From NCBI GenBank assembly GCA_031841125.1, contig CM063110.1, positions 31,821,214 to 31,885,213 of the forward strand: 64,000 nt of DNA, in the 5' to 3' direction. The stretch comes from Acanthococcus lagerstroemiae. Taxonomy: Eukaryota; Arthropoda; Insecta; Hemiptera; Eriococcidae. Shown here in pieces: positions 19,836 to 30,107 of the stretch. The position numbers were made by a program, and so were the translations under genes. The notes under the pieces were generated by a model. The model was not told where the DNA came from. It saw nothing but the letters and a program-made list of their open reading frames with translations, and did no database searches. Positions within the stretch are counted from its first letter, which is position 1; each line of letters opens with the position of its first letter.

Positions 19836-19941
19836 GTGAACATTTTCACTTACCGAACGGTTTAATCTACTGTCAATTAACTATAAACATTGCTCCAAAT
19901 TGAGTTAAGGCCCTATAAAATAAAATTAATTTGCTAACTGA

Positions 19942-20934
19942 GCAGTTGAAATTGCCAATTCGCCCACTCTGAAGGGCCCCCCCCCCATTGGCTACGGCTC
20001 TAAATTTGAAAATCAGTAAATTCTCTCGAATTGACTTTTCATTTCGAGTAGGCTGTTCTACAAACAGACTACCTGTCTGATTCGCTTAAAAGAAATCAAA
20101 AATCAAGGCGCGTATAATCAACCTAGGATTCCAGGACACCCGAAGGGTGTGGTGCAGTTGTTACATTTACTTGTATAGTGTATACCTAGTGATCCTGCAG
20201 ATGTCAACATAAAAGCGAAATTAAATTGGCTGCGACACGGTTATCGAGACATCTTTTCACGCCAAAAGTGACCACTGATCTCTGTCTTTCAGCGTAAGTG
20301 CTTTTACAAAGAGAAATCCAAAATATGAAGTATAAAATTTTAATAGCCCGGTTGTTCGATATTCCGAGCCTGTTCGCCAATGTTGCCTTTTTCACACTTT
20401 TACGAGGTGATAAACTCCAAATGAGAAAGCCGAAGCCGAAATATTCACGCTCAAGTGATTCGATAGGTCGAGCAAATTTAATTCAGACTTTATTGAATTA
20501 GTTTAAGCTTGTACCCCCAACTGGTACCTATATGCCGATTTTCATCTCTTCTTTGGTGTTCACACTAGTTCCTTTAATGTCTTTGTCCCGCTCTATTGTT
20601 GCAAGATCCGGCGATTGACGAATCAATGCGGGTTCGTTGCTATAGGTTAATTATACTCCAAAAGATTCGAGCAGACACAAGCGTCCGTCCGGGTATAATC
20701 TGCGGTTATATCTGAATACGGGAATCGGAAATCACTATGTATTTCTCCGTGGTACTTCCTACTAAATTGGTCGTTTCCATCGATTATACCGAGGTATCAT
20801 ACATAAGTAAACTTTGGCTGTAAAATCTAGGGGAGGGGCGGCAAATTGGATATTCTGTTCAAAAAGTTGATTTTACCCGCCAAATACAATTTTACGTATC
20901 GCCATTGGCGCCTTTCGCACTAGCTCAACTTTGA
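19942..20934. other. No gene recognised
   Basis: Mostly single-copy-looking DNA with a C run at about 19978-19986 (CCCCATTGGCTACGGCTCT beside it looks like a worn hAT end without a partner). Frames at 20204-20395 and 20298-20501 have no known match. Confidence 0.4.
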
Positions 20935-22165
20935 GTATGTGTGCGGATACTGGAATTCTTCCTCTGTCTTACTGCCGAATGCTACTCACTGCCTTACTGT
21001 TCGTTACGTTAGCACACAAGCGTAATCATCATGCTTATGAGTATCTCTTTAACCTTCCAAACTACACCCCTGTTCCAAAATCCTCACTGCACTTACGTTC
21101 ACACTTTGAAGGGACACTGTCCCGTATCTTTTCCTACAATTCACTACCAACAATCCATACATCACCCCCCCCCCCCTCTAGTTGTTGAACCTTCCCCCAT
21201 GTAATTTTGAACTTACAGAACTCCTTAAAAAATATACACCCCCCCCCACAAGTTTATCGGACATGCACATTTGCAAGAAATTCTGGACCACTTTCCTGAC
21301 CGTATGCTATGTTTCGCTGATGGCTCAACCAACACACCGCTTACGCCTACTCCACAGATAGACTACTACACTCCTTCCGACTGAAAAACACAGCTTCCAT
21401 GTACACAGCTGAACTCCATGCTATCCTACAGTGCCTAGTCACGATCTCCTCACTCGAATAACCCGCCCCCCCCACTCACTATCTGGTCCTCTTAGATTCA
21501 CTGTCCTCCTTAAGGTCTATTTCTGATCGCCTTTCAAACGCACGCTCTCGTCCAACGCATCCATCTCATTCTCCATTTCATTTCCTTCGCCGCCAAGAGC
21601 ATTTCACTCATTTGGTTCCCAAGCCATGTTGGTATCCGAGGAAATGAGGCAGTTGATCAAGCAGCACAGCAAGCTACACAGCTCCCATATATCACTCGTC
21701 ATCTCCCTATCTCAGCAGATCTCACTTCCGCCATCCACCAGACCATTTTGCGTTAGTGGTTCAAAGAGTGATGGCATCAAGCCGCTCGACATAACAAGCT
21801 TGCACAAATCAAGCTTACACCTGTCCCCTGGTCAACGCACCAACGTTCCTCCCGCCGCGAGAAAGTTGTCATCACCCGCCTAAAGACTGGACATACACGC
21901 CTCACACATACGCATCTTCTCACTAGCCTCTCCCCCTCAACTTCCCATACTGTGAAGATGAAGGCCCTCTCACCGTGGACCACCTCTTCTCATGCCCCTC
22001 CCTCACCCACCTTCGTAACTTTCACCACGTTCCCCATAGTCGAATTTTGGCCCACTCCAACTCCCACAGCTTATACACAACACCCTCGCCTACCTTTCCG
22101 CTGCTGGATACCTCTGCGACGTATAGACAACAACCTTTTCCGAGCCCATACACCGACAGTGTAGC
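20935..22165 (+). pseudogene. LINE RNase H and C-terminal relic
   Basis: Readable blocks in order: AHKRNHHAYEYLFNLPNY (end of the reverse-transcriptase region, ~21010), DRMLCFADGSTN (first RNase H Asp, ~21300), SLIWFPSHVGIRGNEAVDQA (RNase H His/Asp block, ~21610), KLTPVPWSTHQRSSRRE (~21810), then CEDEGPLTVDHLFSCPSLTH (Cys/His tail, ~21950). RNase H removes RNA from the hybrid during insertion. At least four frame changes and several stops show it is dead. The order of blocks fits I-group LINEs; LOA-like is an alternative. Confidence 0.8.
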
Positions 22166-22200
22166 TCTGTGGCTCGGTAATAATATCTAATAAAATAAAT
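20935..22200 (+). mobile_element. I-like LINE, 3' part with RNase H
   Basis: A 5'-truncated non-LTR element: the last part of the reverse transcriptase, an RNase H domain, a C-terminal Cys/His segment, and a 3' tail of TAATAAAATAAATAAAATAAAA. C-rich runs interrupt the coding part near 21165 and 21240. I found no target-site duplication. Confidence 0.8.
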
Positions 22201-22432
22201 AAAATAAAAAAGATTTTTATATGTTTTCAAATTTTTTGAGGCAAGGGGGCTAAGTAACCTCCTGGAAGGACGGCCAGTCTCTATTATCGGAAAGTCCATC
22301 TATGGTGAAATAGTTCAATTAGTATAAATTTATGGAAATATATAAATCAGTCTTCTTAGGAGCTTAGCCTCCCTACTCTCAGCATCATTCGAAAATTTGC
22401 CAATAGGTACTAATGATATTTATAATTAGTAC
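22201..22432. other. No gene recognised
   Basis: Short AT-rich spacer between the LINE tail and the next transposon. Confidence 0.4.
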
Positions 22433-22434
22433 TA

Positions 22435-23521
22435 GGGTGATCCAAGAAAAGACTTTTTCAAAAAATTGTGTGTACTTCCATGAGCTTAAAGTATTCTAGT
22501 TCGTGTAACAAAAAAAAAAACAGTCAAAATTGATTTAAAAGCAAAAAGTCTTGAAGGGTCGTCGGTTCGGGGTGAAGTTTGACATCCCCTTGAGAAAAGT
22601 ACCGATTTGACCATACAAATTCTTAAAAATCGAGTTTGATTATAAAATTTAATTTGAGTCCAAAAAACTGGTCTCAACAGTGTACAAGTTGAGTACCCAC
22701 TTTGAATTTTGTTTAAAAAAAAAAATTTTAGAGGCCAAGGGCCTCTTTATAATGTTTAAAAAATGAACGTCAATGATTATATGGCTCATGGTACTCGATT
22801 GAATAGACTAAAAAATATTTAAAAATCTGTTTACGTCGTTTTAGGGCCCATTAAATCCATTATTGAGCTCATTCCTCTCACCCCATCCAGAAGGCTCTAT
22901 TTGGGGGTGGGGATAGAACCTTAAATTGACTATGACTTACTTCAAATATATCAAACATGTTTTTTTGGGTCCGCAATTACATTTCTGGAGTCGTTTTGGA
23001 CTTCACTTCCATCCACATTGATCCACATGGGGCTGAAATGTGAAACATTCTAATTTACACATATTGGTAAGTAGTATATCGATTAGAGGGTTTTTTGGAT
23101 CATTGATTCTATTTCCAAGTTCAATTTAGCCTTTGTGGCTAGCATGCTTTTACATGAACTAGAACACTTTCAGGCGCGGATTTAGAAAAAGGCGAGGGGG
23201 GGGGGGTACAGTAGCGGCGATACATATTGATTAGCTGTTGCTTTTATGTTTGCAGGGGTGTGGGGCGGGGTTGCTCCCGAAAAAATATTTTATCTAATGT
23301 GGGATACGTAATGACGAATATATAGATGCGCGTTATTATACATTTGTGGCGTCTAATGAACGTACAATTCATCATTTTTATTCCTTTTTTCCTATTATTG
23401 CGTTAAAAATTTCAACCAAGGGGGGGCATGTACCCCATGCCTCCCCCCTTGAATCCGCCACTGAACACTTTTAGCCTCTAGGAACGCAACTTTTTGATAA
23501 AAGTCTTTTCTTGGACCACCC
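22435..23521. mobile_element. TA-flanked DNA transposon with long inverted ends
   Basis: The ends read GGGTGATCCAAGAAAAGACT and, inverted, GGGTGGTCCAAGAAAAGACT, and similarity runs inwards for roughly 70-90 bases. Both sides are flanked by TA (22433-22434 and 23522-23523), as in Tc1/mariner-like elements. No transposase is readable; the 63-codon minus frame at 22486-22677 resembles nothing. The right inverted end is split by the hAT element at 23171-23463. Confidence 0.8.
23171..23463. mobile_element. hAT-type MITE inside the right terminal repeat
   Basis: The ends CAGGCGCGGATTTAG and, inverted, CAGTGGCGGATTCAAGG share the element type seen at 33836-34713. A perfect 8-bp duplication, aacacttt, flanks it (23163-23170, 23464-23471). 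The left terminal repeat of the host transposon provides the empty site (AAAGTATTCTAGTTCGTG) and confirms the insertion point. G and C runs lie just inside both ends. Confidence 0.9.
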
Positions 23522-23523
23522 TA

Positions 23524-24489
23524 ATATAATACTGCAAGCGTTTCCATGATTCATGCCATCGGCTAGAGCTGGATTTGCATACGGTGATATGTATAAGAGA
23601 CCATAACCTTGGAATGCTCGACTGAAAGAAGGCACCTACCCCTGATAAAACGAGATTAAACCAGAAGAAAGTAAAGAGAAAGTATAAAAGAAAAATACTT
23701 GTGTAAGAATAAGTAGTCCAATTTCAAGGGGAAAATCGGACGGGAAAGGTTTTGAGGCGGGGAACGTGTTCAATAATTGACCCCGCGACTTCATCTGGTT
23801 ATTTTGCCCCGTTTAAACTTAGGTTCTTATGGTCGGATCTAAAATTCAAAAATCACTCTCAGATTCGAGTTTAGTGGTCTGAAAATCCTATTAATGGAGT
23901 ATCATTTTGAAAAATGATCAGTATTTAGTATCAACTCCTTTGAGGGCTCCTGGAAGGATCGGATGCGAAATCTGCCTTCAAAATCGAATTCAGCAATCTA
24001 TAAAACCTAATACAAATAATGAAGATCTTGCATCGAATTTTATTTTTCATCCCTTTCCCTCCCATGTTGGAACTACCAACGGGGCTACTGACCCACGTGC
24101 GAAGCCAAACTATTTTAAATTCAATGAGCATCACAAATTTTTCAAGATAATTAAGGGCCAAGAAGAAAATGTTTTTCGTGTATTCCTCTAACGAGAAGGG
24201 TAAAGACTGGGTGGCATATGTTAATAAGTGCAAGTAGGGGGGTTGGAGGGTATTGTCTGATGCTCTAAAAGCCCCCATACCCATAAACTTATAAAATTAT
24301 GCGAGCGAAAGAATTTTCAGCATTATTTTGATACTTGAAAGCCTTTCATGTGCCCCTCCCCCGCTCCCGGTCAGCTATTTGCGCTGATATTCATGTTCTC
24401 TTGATTCAGTCAGGCTGAAACTTGTATTTTATTAAAACCAATTAAGATAGAGTGCTTGAAAAATAAAAAAAAAAAAAAAAGCTCATCAA
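23524..24489. other. No gene recognised
   Basis: AT-rich DNA. Overlapping frames at 23907-24191 (plus) and 23931-24284 (minus, 117 codons) have no recognisable features. GCGAAAGAATTTTCAGCATTATTT (24303) recurs at about 59717, which hints at an unrecognised dispersed repeat. An A run ends the interval. Confidence 0.4.
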
Positions 24490-25620
24490 GAGTAAATAAA
24501 AGTTACCCTATTGGCTAGGTTTCTTTATTTTGGCCATTTTTGTCAGATTTGGTCACTTTCAGTCATATTTTATTTAGGTAAGATTCAATCTATTTTTGAT
24601 TACCATGATCACCTTTTATATTTTGGACAGTTTTTGATCAGATTTGGACTTTTTAGTCTTGTTTCATTTACCTAGGCAGTATTTGGTTGTTTTTGGTCTG
24701 TATCAATTAAATTTGCTCGTTTTTGGTCGTTGGTCTCTTTTTGAAATCTCAAGTCATTCTTCAACGTCTTAGCCTTCTTTGATCAATATCTGATCGTTAT
24801 TGGTCGGATTTGGTTGCTTTTACAGTTTTTGACTCTGTAGTCTATCGGGATGTTGGGTCAGTTTGGCAATGCCTCAGATGCTTGGAACATTTTGGAAAAT
24901 CGGTTCGTTTTGGGCTAGGTACTCACTAGTTTTAATCATGTTTGGTTGCATGTATTTTGATCGGAATTTGTCCGATATTCCATTTAAGTTTTATTTTTGG
25001 TCAATATCGGTTAGATTTGGTAGTTCCCGGTAGTTTTCGTTTGGAATAGGTTCTCTTTGGTTACTTTTGGTCGTGGGCATACTAGTGTGGTCTTTCTTGG
25101 TCTGATTTGGTAGTTTTTAGTGCTTGTTTTATACTGTTTCGTCAGTTTTGGCTGTTTCACAAATCTGACTGTTGATGATCACTTCAAGGCTGATTTGCAG
25201 TTTAAATTATTTTTTGATCTTGGTAATTTTTTATCCGATTTAATCATTTTTGGTTCTTCATGGTCAGACCTGGTTAGTTCTAATCGTTTTAAAAAGGATT
25301 TTTATTCAATTTTTGTCATCTTATATTCAGGTTGGTTTTTATTCTGTCAATTTGGATCGGATTAAATGTTTTGGTCGCTATTGTTGGGTCTGATTAAGTA
25401 TTGCCGTTTATCGTCATGCTCACACGCTTCTCATATTGGCTCAGATTTAATAATTTTGACTGTTCTTAGTAATTTTAAGCCATTATGGTCGCTATAAGAC
25501 GGATTTGATCAGGTTGAGTAATTTTCCAAATAAACTTTTTAATTGTTTTGACATTTTGTAGCGCAGTCTTGATCAGATTTATTGTCTTGGTCGTTTTTGA
25601 TTGTTTTCCGGTCATGTTTT
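24490..25620 (+). repeat. Degenerate TTTGGTC-rich tract
   Basis: About 1.1 kb in which short phrases such as TTTTGGTC, TCAGATTTGGT and GATTTGGT recur dozens of times at irregular spacing. Plus-strand composition is strongly T and G over A and C. It looks like an old, scrambled short-period tandem repeat. The 81-codon frame at 25120-25365 is a by-product. Confidence 0.7.
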
Positions 25621-25624
25621 AGTA

Positions 25625-26746
25625 CCATAAAGTGGGACTACTTTGAATGTTCGGGGCTACTTTGAACAGCGGCACTTTTTCACTTTTGCACGCACTGGTG
25701 GTGAAGTCATGAACTATTTTCCCGTATTCCTCGATACCAGGCAACTACCGACACTTGACGAAAAATTCCTGATTAGTTTTGCCTGGAAATGTTTACATTT
25801 ATTTGTGGTAATGTGCGTTTTAGAAATTTGTCACGATTTTGCGTTGAAATTCGCCGCGGCAACTTCTTGTATACAAAAATTCACTTTGCGATAAGTAATA
25901 TTTTTCATGAATGAGTACATCCCTGTGGCATCGAATGCCGTGAATGAAATATTTTCAACGGATAATAACAATCCTGTATAATTATTTTCCTGAATTGGCC
26001 TACTTTGAACAGTACACAAGTGATACACCAATTTATTAACAAGAAAGTGATTTTCATGAAATGAAAAATATTTTTGTTGCAGATTATTTTTGTAAAGATG
26101 GTTCGAAAGTGTAAGAAACGAAGAGGCTCTCGAGAATACTGCAATTGTACGGAAGAATCTTTACAGAAAGCTTATTCGCAGTTCATAAAAGTCTGAAGTT
26201 CGTTGTTAAGGGAAAAGAAGTTTATTATCATTGTGAATCATGTTTTTAAATTTTTTACTGCATTATTTTCTATATAAGTATTCAAATAACGCTCTTTTCT
26301 TCAACAAATTTTATCGATTTCCCTCTATTTTTTGATAGATTCTGATGAAATTTCGTAAGAAGAGTCTGTAAGGGCTGTATTCTGATGTTTACCGTCGTCA
26401 GTTCTTATTATAACAAGAAAAAGTGTTCAAAGAAGTGCACACATCATTTAAATACTGAGCTGTACACTTTCACAAGCAAGTTGTAAGAAGTTTCAAAATA
26501 CAACTTGATAGAGGGAACTGGACTTAGAACCATGGCTCGAACATTGTTTCATTAATATCTGGGTGTGTAGTCATACTCACAAAGCGAAATATAATGGGAA
26601 ATAAGTATTGAAAGTAGCCTCAATCTGTAGTAGATATGGTTGTAGTGACTTCTGGATGTTTACCTCTCCCACTTTTAGAATTTAGTTTACCCAAACGTTT
26701 ACCTTCTTTTCCAGCGGGAAGTGTTCTAAGTAGCCCCATTTTATGG
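25625..26746 (+). mobile_element. pogo-like DNA transposon, decayed
   Basis: The left end CCATAAAGTGGGACTACTTT and the inverted right end CCATAAAATGGGGCTACTTA lie between TA dinucleotides (25623-25624, 26747-26748), as in pogo/Tigger elements. A plus-strand start resembling a pogo-type transposase lies at 26098. The rest of the gene is missing. Extra copies of the right end occur in the tandem array that follows. Confidence 0.75.
26098..26196 (+). pseudogene. pogo-like transposase N-terminus
   Basis: The frame reads MVRKCKKRRGSREYCNCTEE then SLQKAYSQFIKV and stops. Basic residues, a Tyr and (T/S)EE(S/T)LQKA match the start of the pipsqueak-type helix-turn-helix found at the head of many insect pogo-like transposases, which binds the inverted ends. 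Only about 32 of several hundred codons remain. Confidence 0.6.
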
Positions 26747-27380
26747 TAGACATGATTGTAGTGACAGAGTTAATGGGTCTTGTGCGTTTACCTCCTCCAC
26801 TTACGGTCTTACAGCATTCGATTACCAAAATGCTTACCTTATTCTTCAGTGGGAAATGTTCTAAGTAGACCCACTTTATATGGTAGATATCGTTGTAATG
26901 TCGTTAATGTACCTTGGGTGTTCACCTCCCTCACTTACAAAATTCAGTTTACCCGAACGCTTATCTTCTTTTCCAGTCGGAAATTTTCAAAGTACTCGTA
27001 GCTCCACTTGACGGCAGATATGGTTGTAGTGACAGCCCCGTAGAAAGAAAAAGAGGGCCTGGTGGAATTTTTACGGGGACCCCTCTCCTTCCAGTTAATT
27101 TTGTCCTTTTGTTAGATGGGAAAAAATTATAAGTCATGGGATAAGAGGGTTCGTTCATAGTGTAAGGAGTGATTGCTGATTTGATGTACAGTATCATTGA
27201 ACTTCAGGCCTTTTAAAAATATCGGGCACCCTTGGAAGTCCGGGCCCGGGGTATTTCCCTCCTTTCCCCCTCCCCTCTCGACAGAACTGTGTAATGACAG
27301 AGTTAATAAATCTCTGGTGTTTACCTTCTCTACTTACAGCATTCCGTTTACCGAAACGCTTACTTTTTTTTTCCTTTTTT
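26630..27380 (+). repeat. Tandem array, unit about 116-137 bp
   Basis: GGTAGATATGGTTGTAGTGA-like phrases occur at about 26633, 26749, 26885 and 27017. Each is followed by TTTACCTC..CCACTTAC..AA..CAGTTTACC.AAACGCTTACCTTCTTTTCCAG and TGTTCTAAGTAG.CCCA.TTTATATGGTA. The last unit is split by the MITE at 27033-27289 and resumes at 27290. The array starts inside the pogo-like element, so it probably grew by duplication of that element's right end. Confidence 0.7.
27033..27289. mobile_element. CAGCCCCGT-family hAT-type MITE, uninterrupted copy
   Basis: The ends are CAGCCCCGTAGAAAGAAAA and, inverted, CAGTTCTGTCGAGAGGGG. The flanks tgtagtga (27025-27032) and tgtaatga (27290-27297) agree at 7 of 8 bases. 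It lies within the fourth unit of the array, so the array is older. It is the reference for the LINE-bearing copy at 12653-13377. Confidence 0.8.
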
Positions 27381-27540
27381 TTTTTTGGAAAATCGAAACG
27401 TTTTGAGATTTTGCCTCTCCTGTTTCCGAGGAGCTCAAATTGACAATTGCTAGAATTACCCCCCCCCTCCCCCGTGGAACTACATATCGAGGATTAGAGA
27501 CTAGAAAACCTGAAATACCATAATTTCCTGGTAGAATTTT

Positions 27541-28130
27541 TTCCCATCAACTAATTTTACTCCAACTTTACAGTATTTTAAACATTTTATATGCTTTTAC
27601 TACTGGGTATACGAGCAAAACCATAACGAAAACCGCAACGTTCCCCAACACGAATTCATTGGTTGACATTTTCATAGAAATTTATTTGAGCATTTTATTA
27701 TGCTTTTACTATTGGGTATACTTGAGCGATAACCGTAACGCTCCCCCGTAATGGTTCGCCAACAGTTTCCCTCGACACAAATTCACTGGTTGACATTTCC
27801 GTGGAAATTTATTCTAGCATTTTATATGCTTTTACTACTGGGTATACCTACTTGAGCGAAAACTGTAACGCTCCCCCGACACGAATGCAGTGGTTGACAT
27901 TTAGAATCTGCAACCGTGTTGTTGCTGCGCAACTGCACTCTGCAGCCGTTTGTTGATAGAAATTTCCATGCCACCCGACACAAAACTAGTCCGTATGATT
28001 TAGCGCTTCATGGTGACAATCCAGTTCAGTGGTCCACATTTCCGTGGAAATTATTTTTCCTTCTACCGTGTGCTCACTGATTTTGATATTTGCTGCGCGG
28101 CTGCAATCTCTGCAGCCGATCAATTACTAT
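27541..28130 (+). repeat. Tandem repeat with TATGCTTTTACTACTGGGTATA
   Basis: ATGCTTTTACTA(C/T)TGGGTATA starts at 27591, 27700 and 27826. Each is followed by GAGCGA.AACCGTAACGCTCCCC, ACACGAATTCACTGG and TTGACATTTCCGTGGAAATTTATT. A fourth partial TCCACATTTCCGTGGAAATT lies at 28035. The end also holds GCACTCTGCAGCCG...TTGATAGAAATTTCCATG, whose reverse complement resembles the array at 56765-57110. Confidence 0.7.
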
Positions 28131-28164
28131 ACATACATATAAGAGGTATCCATGGATACATATA

Positions 28165-29285
28165 CATCATGTGTTTTCTGGGGTGAAAAAATTTTCGGAG
28201 AGATTTGGGGTCGGCGCTAGTGCTAATTACTCAATTTTTTGAGACGAATTCAAATCCGTCGTCAAAACTGAGCTAGAGTCATTTTTGACCAACTTATCCA
28301 ACATTTTCGAACCTATCTCGGGAACAGAGCGCCAGCGCCCAATTTGAACACGAAATTTGAACTCGGCGTGAAAATTGAGTTAAAAACAGTCTTTAAATCA
28401 AAATTTTTAATTTTTTCGAATTTTGAAATTTTTTTCATAACATTATGTTGTGTTTTCTGGGGCCAAAACGTTTCCGGGGAGCTTCGGGGTCAGCGCTGAT
28501 GCTAATTACTCAATTTTTCGAGACAAATTCAAATCCGTCGTCAAAATTGAGCTAGAGTCATTATTCGACCCAAATTGATCTCATTTTCGAGTGCACCTTG
28601 GAAACGGAGCGCCAGCGCCTAATTTGAATACGAAATTTGAACTCGGCATGAAAAATTGAGTTAAGAACAGTCTTTAAATCAAAATTTTTGATTTTTGAAA
28701 ATTTTGAAAATTTCTCCATCCTTATACATCATGTGTTTTCTGGGGCGAAAAAAATTCACGGAGGGCTTCGGGGTCGGGCTGGTGCTAATTACTCAATTTT
28801 TCAAGACGAATTCAAATCCGTCGTCAAAATTGAGCTAGAGTCATTTTTTGACCCAAATTGGCCACATTTTCGAGTGTATCTCGGGAACGGAGCGTCGCCG
28901 CCAAATTTGAACACCGAATTTGAACTCGGCATAAAAAATTGAGTTAAAAACAGTCTTGAATTCAAAATTGTTGATTTTTTCGAATTTTGTAAATTTTGCC
29001 ATACATTATGTGTTTTCTGGGGCGAAAAAATTTACGGAGAGCTTCGGGGTCGGCACTTGTGCTAATTACTCAATTTTTCGAGAAGAATTCAAATCCGTCG
29101 TCAAAATTGAGCTAGAGTCATTTTTTGACCCAAATTGACTACATTTTCGAGCCTATCTCGGAAACGGAGCGTCAGCGCCCAATTTGAATACGAAATTTGA
29201 ACTCGGCGTGAAAAATTGAGGTAAAAACTGTCTTTAAATCAAATGTTTTGATTTTTTCGAATTTTGAAAATTTCTCCTATAGATA
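28165..29285 (+). repeat. Satellite, four units of about 280 bp
   Basis: GTGTTTTCTGGGGC marks unit starts at 28171, 28450, 28733 and 29010 (spacing 279, 283, 277). Units share GCTAATTACTCAATTTTTCGAG, GAATTCAAATCCGTCGTCAAAATTGAGCTAGAGTCATT, TCTCGGGAACGGAGCG and GAAATTTGAACTCGGC. They are similar but clearly diverged. Plus-strand frames at 28688-28942 and 28956-29138 repeat one peptide-like phrase only because they are repeat copies. Confidence 0.92.
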
Positions 29286-29703
29286 CTCGTCATAAGTTTG
29301 GTGATAATTTTGGCTCCTTCCCTCCTGGGCGCATGAAGTGAGCGCGTCCTGATGACGTCCGTGAGCGCGTGAAGAACGTATTGTAATGATGCGAGCCGAT
29401 AATTAGCCTGTTTAGGTGGATGTGAGTGTTTAAGGATGTGAGCAACGTCTGTTTCTTGGAAGGGCTTTCGAAAACTTGGGAAACTAAACCTCCCACCATT
29501 TGCGATTTTGCGCCTGTGTGTGACCCCTTACATACTTGACTTGTTCTTCTCTTCATACATATATTTGAGATACACCTTGATATAAAGTTATAACATTAAT
29601 TTTATAGAAATAGTTCCAGCGCCACTCCAGACTTTGGAAAAATGGCCGGAGATGAGCCATTTTTCGGCCCCGCTCCGACACCTTGAAAGTCATCACATGG
29701 TGT
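29286..29703. other. No gene recognised
   Basis: Unique-looking DNA with a GC-richer stretch near 29320-29370. No coding signal I can support. Confidence 0.4.
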
Positions 29704-29708
29704 TTAGC

Positions 29709-30102
29709 CAAGGTGTCTACAGGTTTGGAAAATTTGGAAAGTTTGGAAAAAGTCAGGAATTTGAAAAGTAGGTCAGGAAGTTTGGAAATAGTCAGGAAAT
29801 TGAACAATATTTTTAAGAAGTTTGGAATTTTTCATCTCCTTGGTAAAGTTTTACAGAATGAAATACTTGAAGAAATATAATTCATAACTTAGTTCATCGC
29901 TTTGTTTGTTTTTATGTATATCTGTGAACACCTTCCTAATGCTTTCACCCAAAAATCAACTTAAAATTTCAGTTCATTCTAACCATAGCGTCTAGTAGTA
30001 TAAACATAAATATATACTGTCTATACTGTAAAGGTAAGAAGAGAAAGAAAAAGTTTGGAAAAAGTCAGGAATTTATATTTTTCCATTCTTGTAGACACCT
30101 TG
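29709..30102. mobile_element. MITE with CAAGGTGTCTACA ends
   Basis: The left end CAAGGTGTCTACAGG and inverted right end CAAGGTGTCTACAAG are nearly identical. The flanks ttagc (29704-29708) and ttagc (30103-30107) match over 5 bases, while longer flanks do not. Short direct repeats of TTTGGAAA and GTCAGGAA lie near both ends. No coding capacity. Confidence 0.75.
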
Positions 30103-30107
30103 TTAGC

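Larger units (their letters stand above)
19160..19928 (+). mobile_element. RTE LINE copy with a 5' inversion (twin priming)
   Basis: A perfect 13-bp duplication, ATTTGCTAACTGA, flanks the insertion (19147-19159 and 19929-19941). The left ~280 bp is inverted: on the minus strand it reads KIIEIVPEYK... and LESTVIPVLTYGAQTWATTK then KQIQET. The right part is direct and resumes at MQASHNSMLRSILQI, almost exactly where the inverted part stops. The 3' end is TAAAATAAAATTA. This is the expected product of twin-primed reverse transcription with 5' truncation. Confidence 0.9.

Noticed and set aside
19965..20005. C run with CCCCATTGGCTACGGCTCT, a possible hAT end
   Set aside because: No matching inverted end; too short to call.
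28688..29138. Paired open frames with the same peptide phrase
   Set aside because: They are repeated because they lie in adjacent satellite units; unit lengths do not keep the frame.
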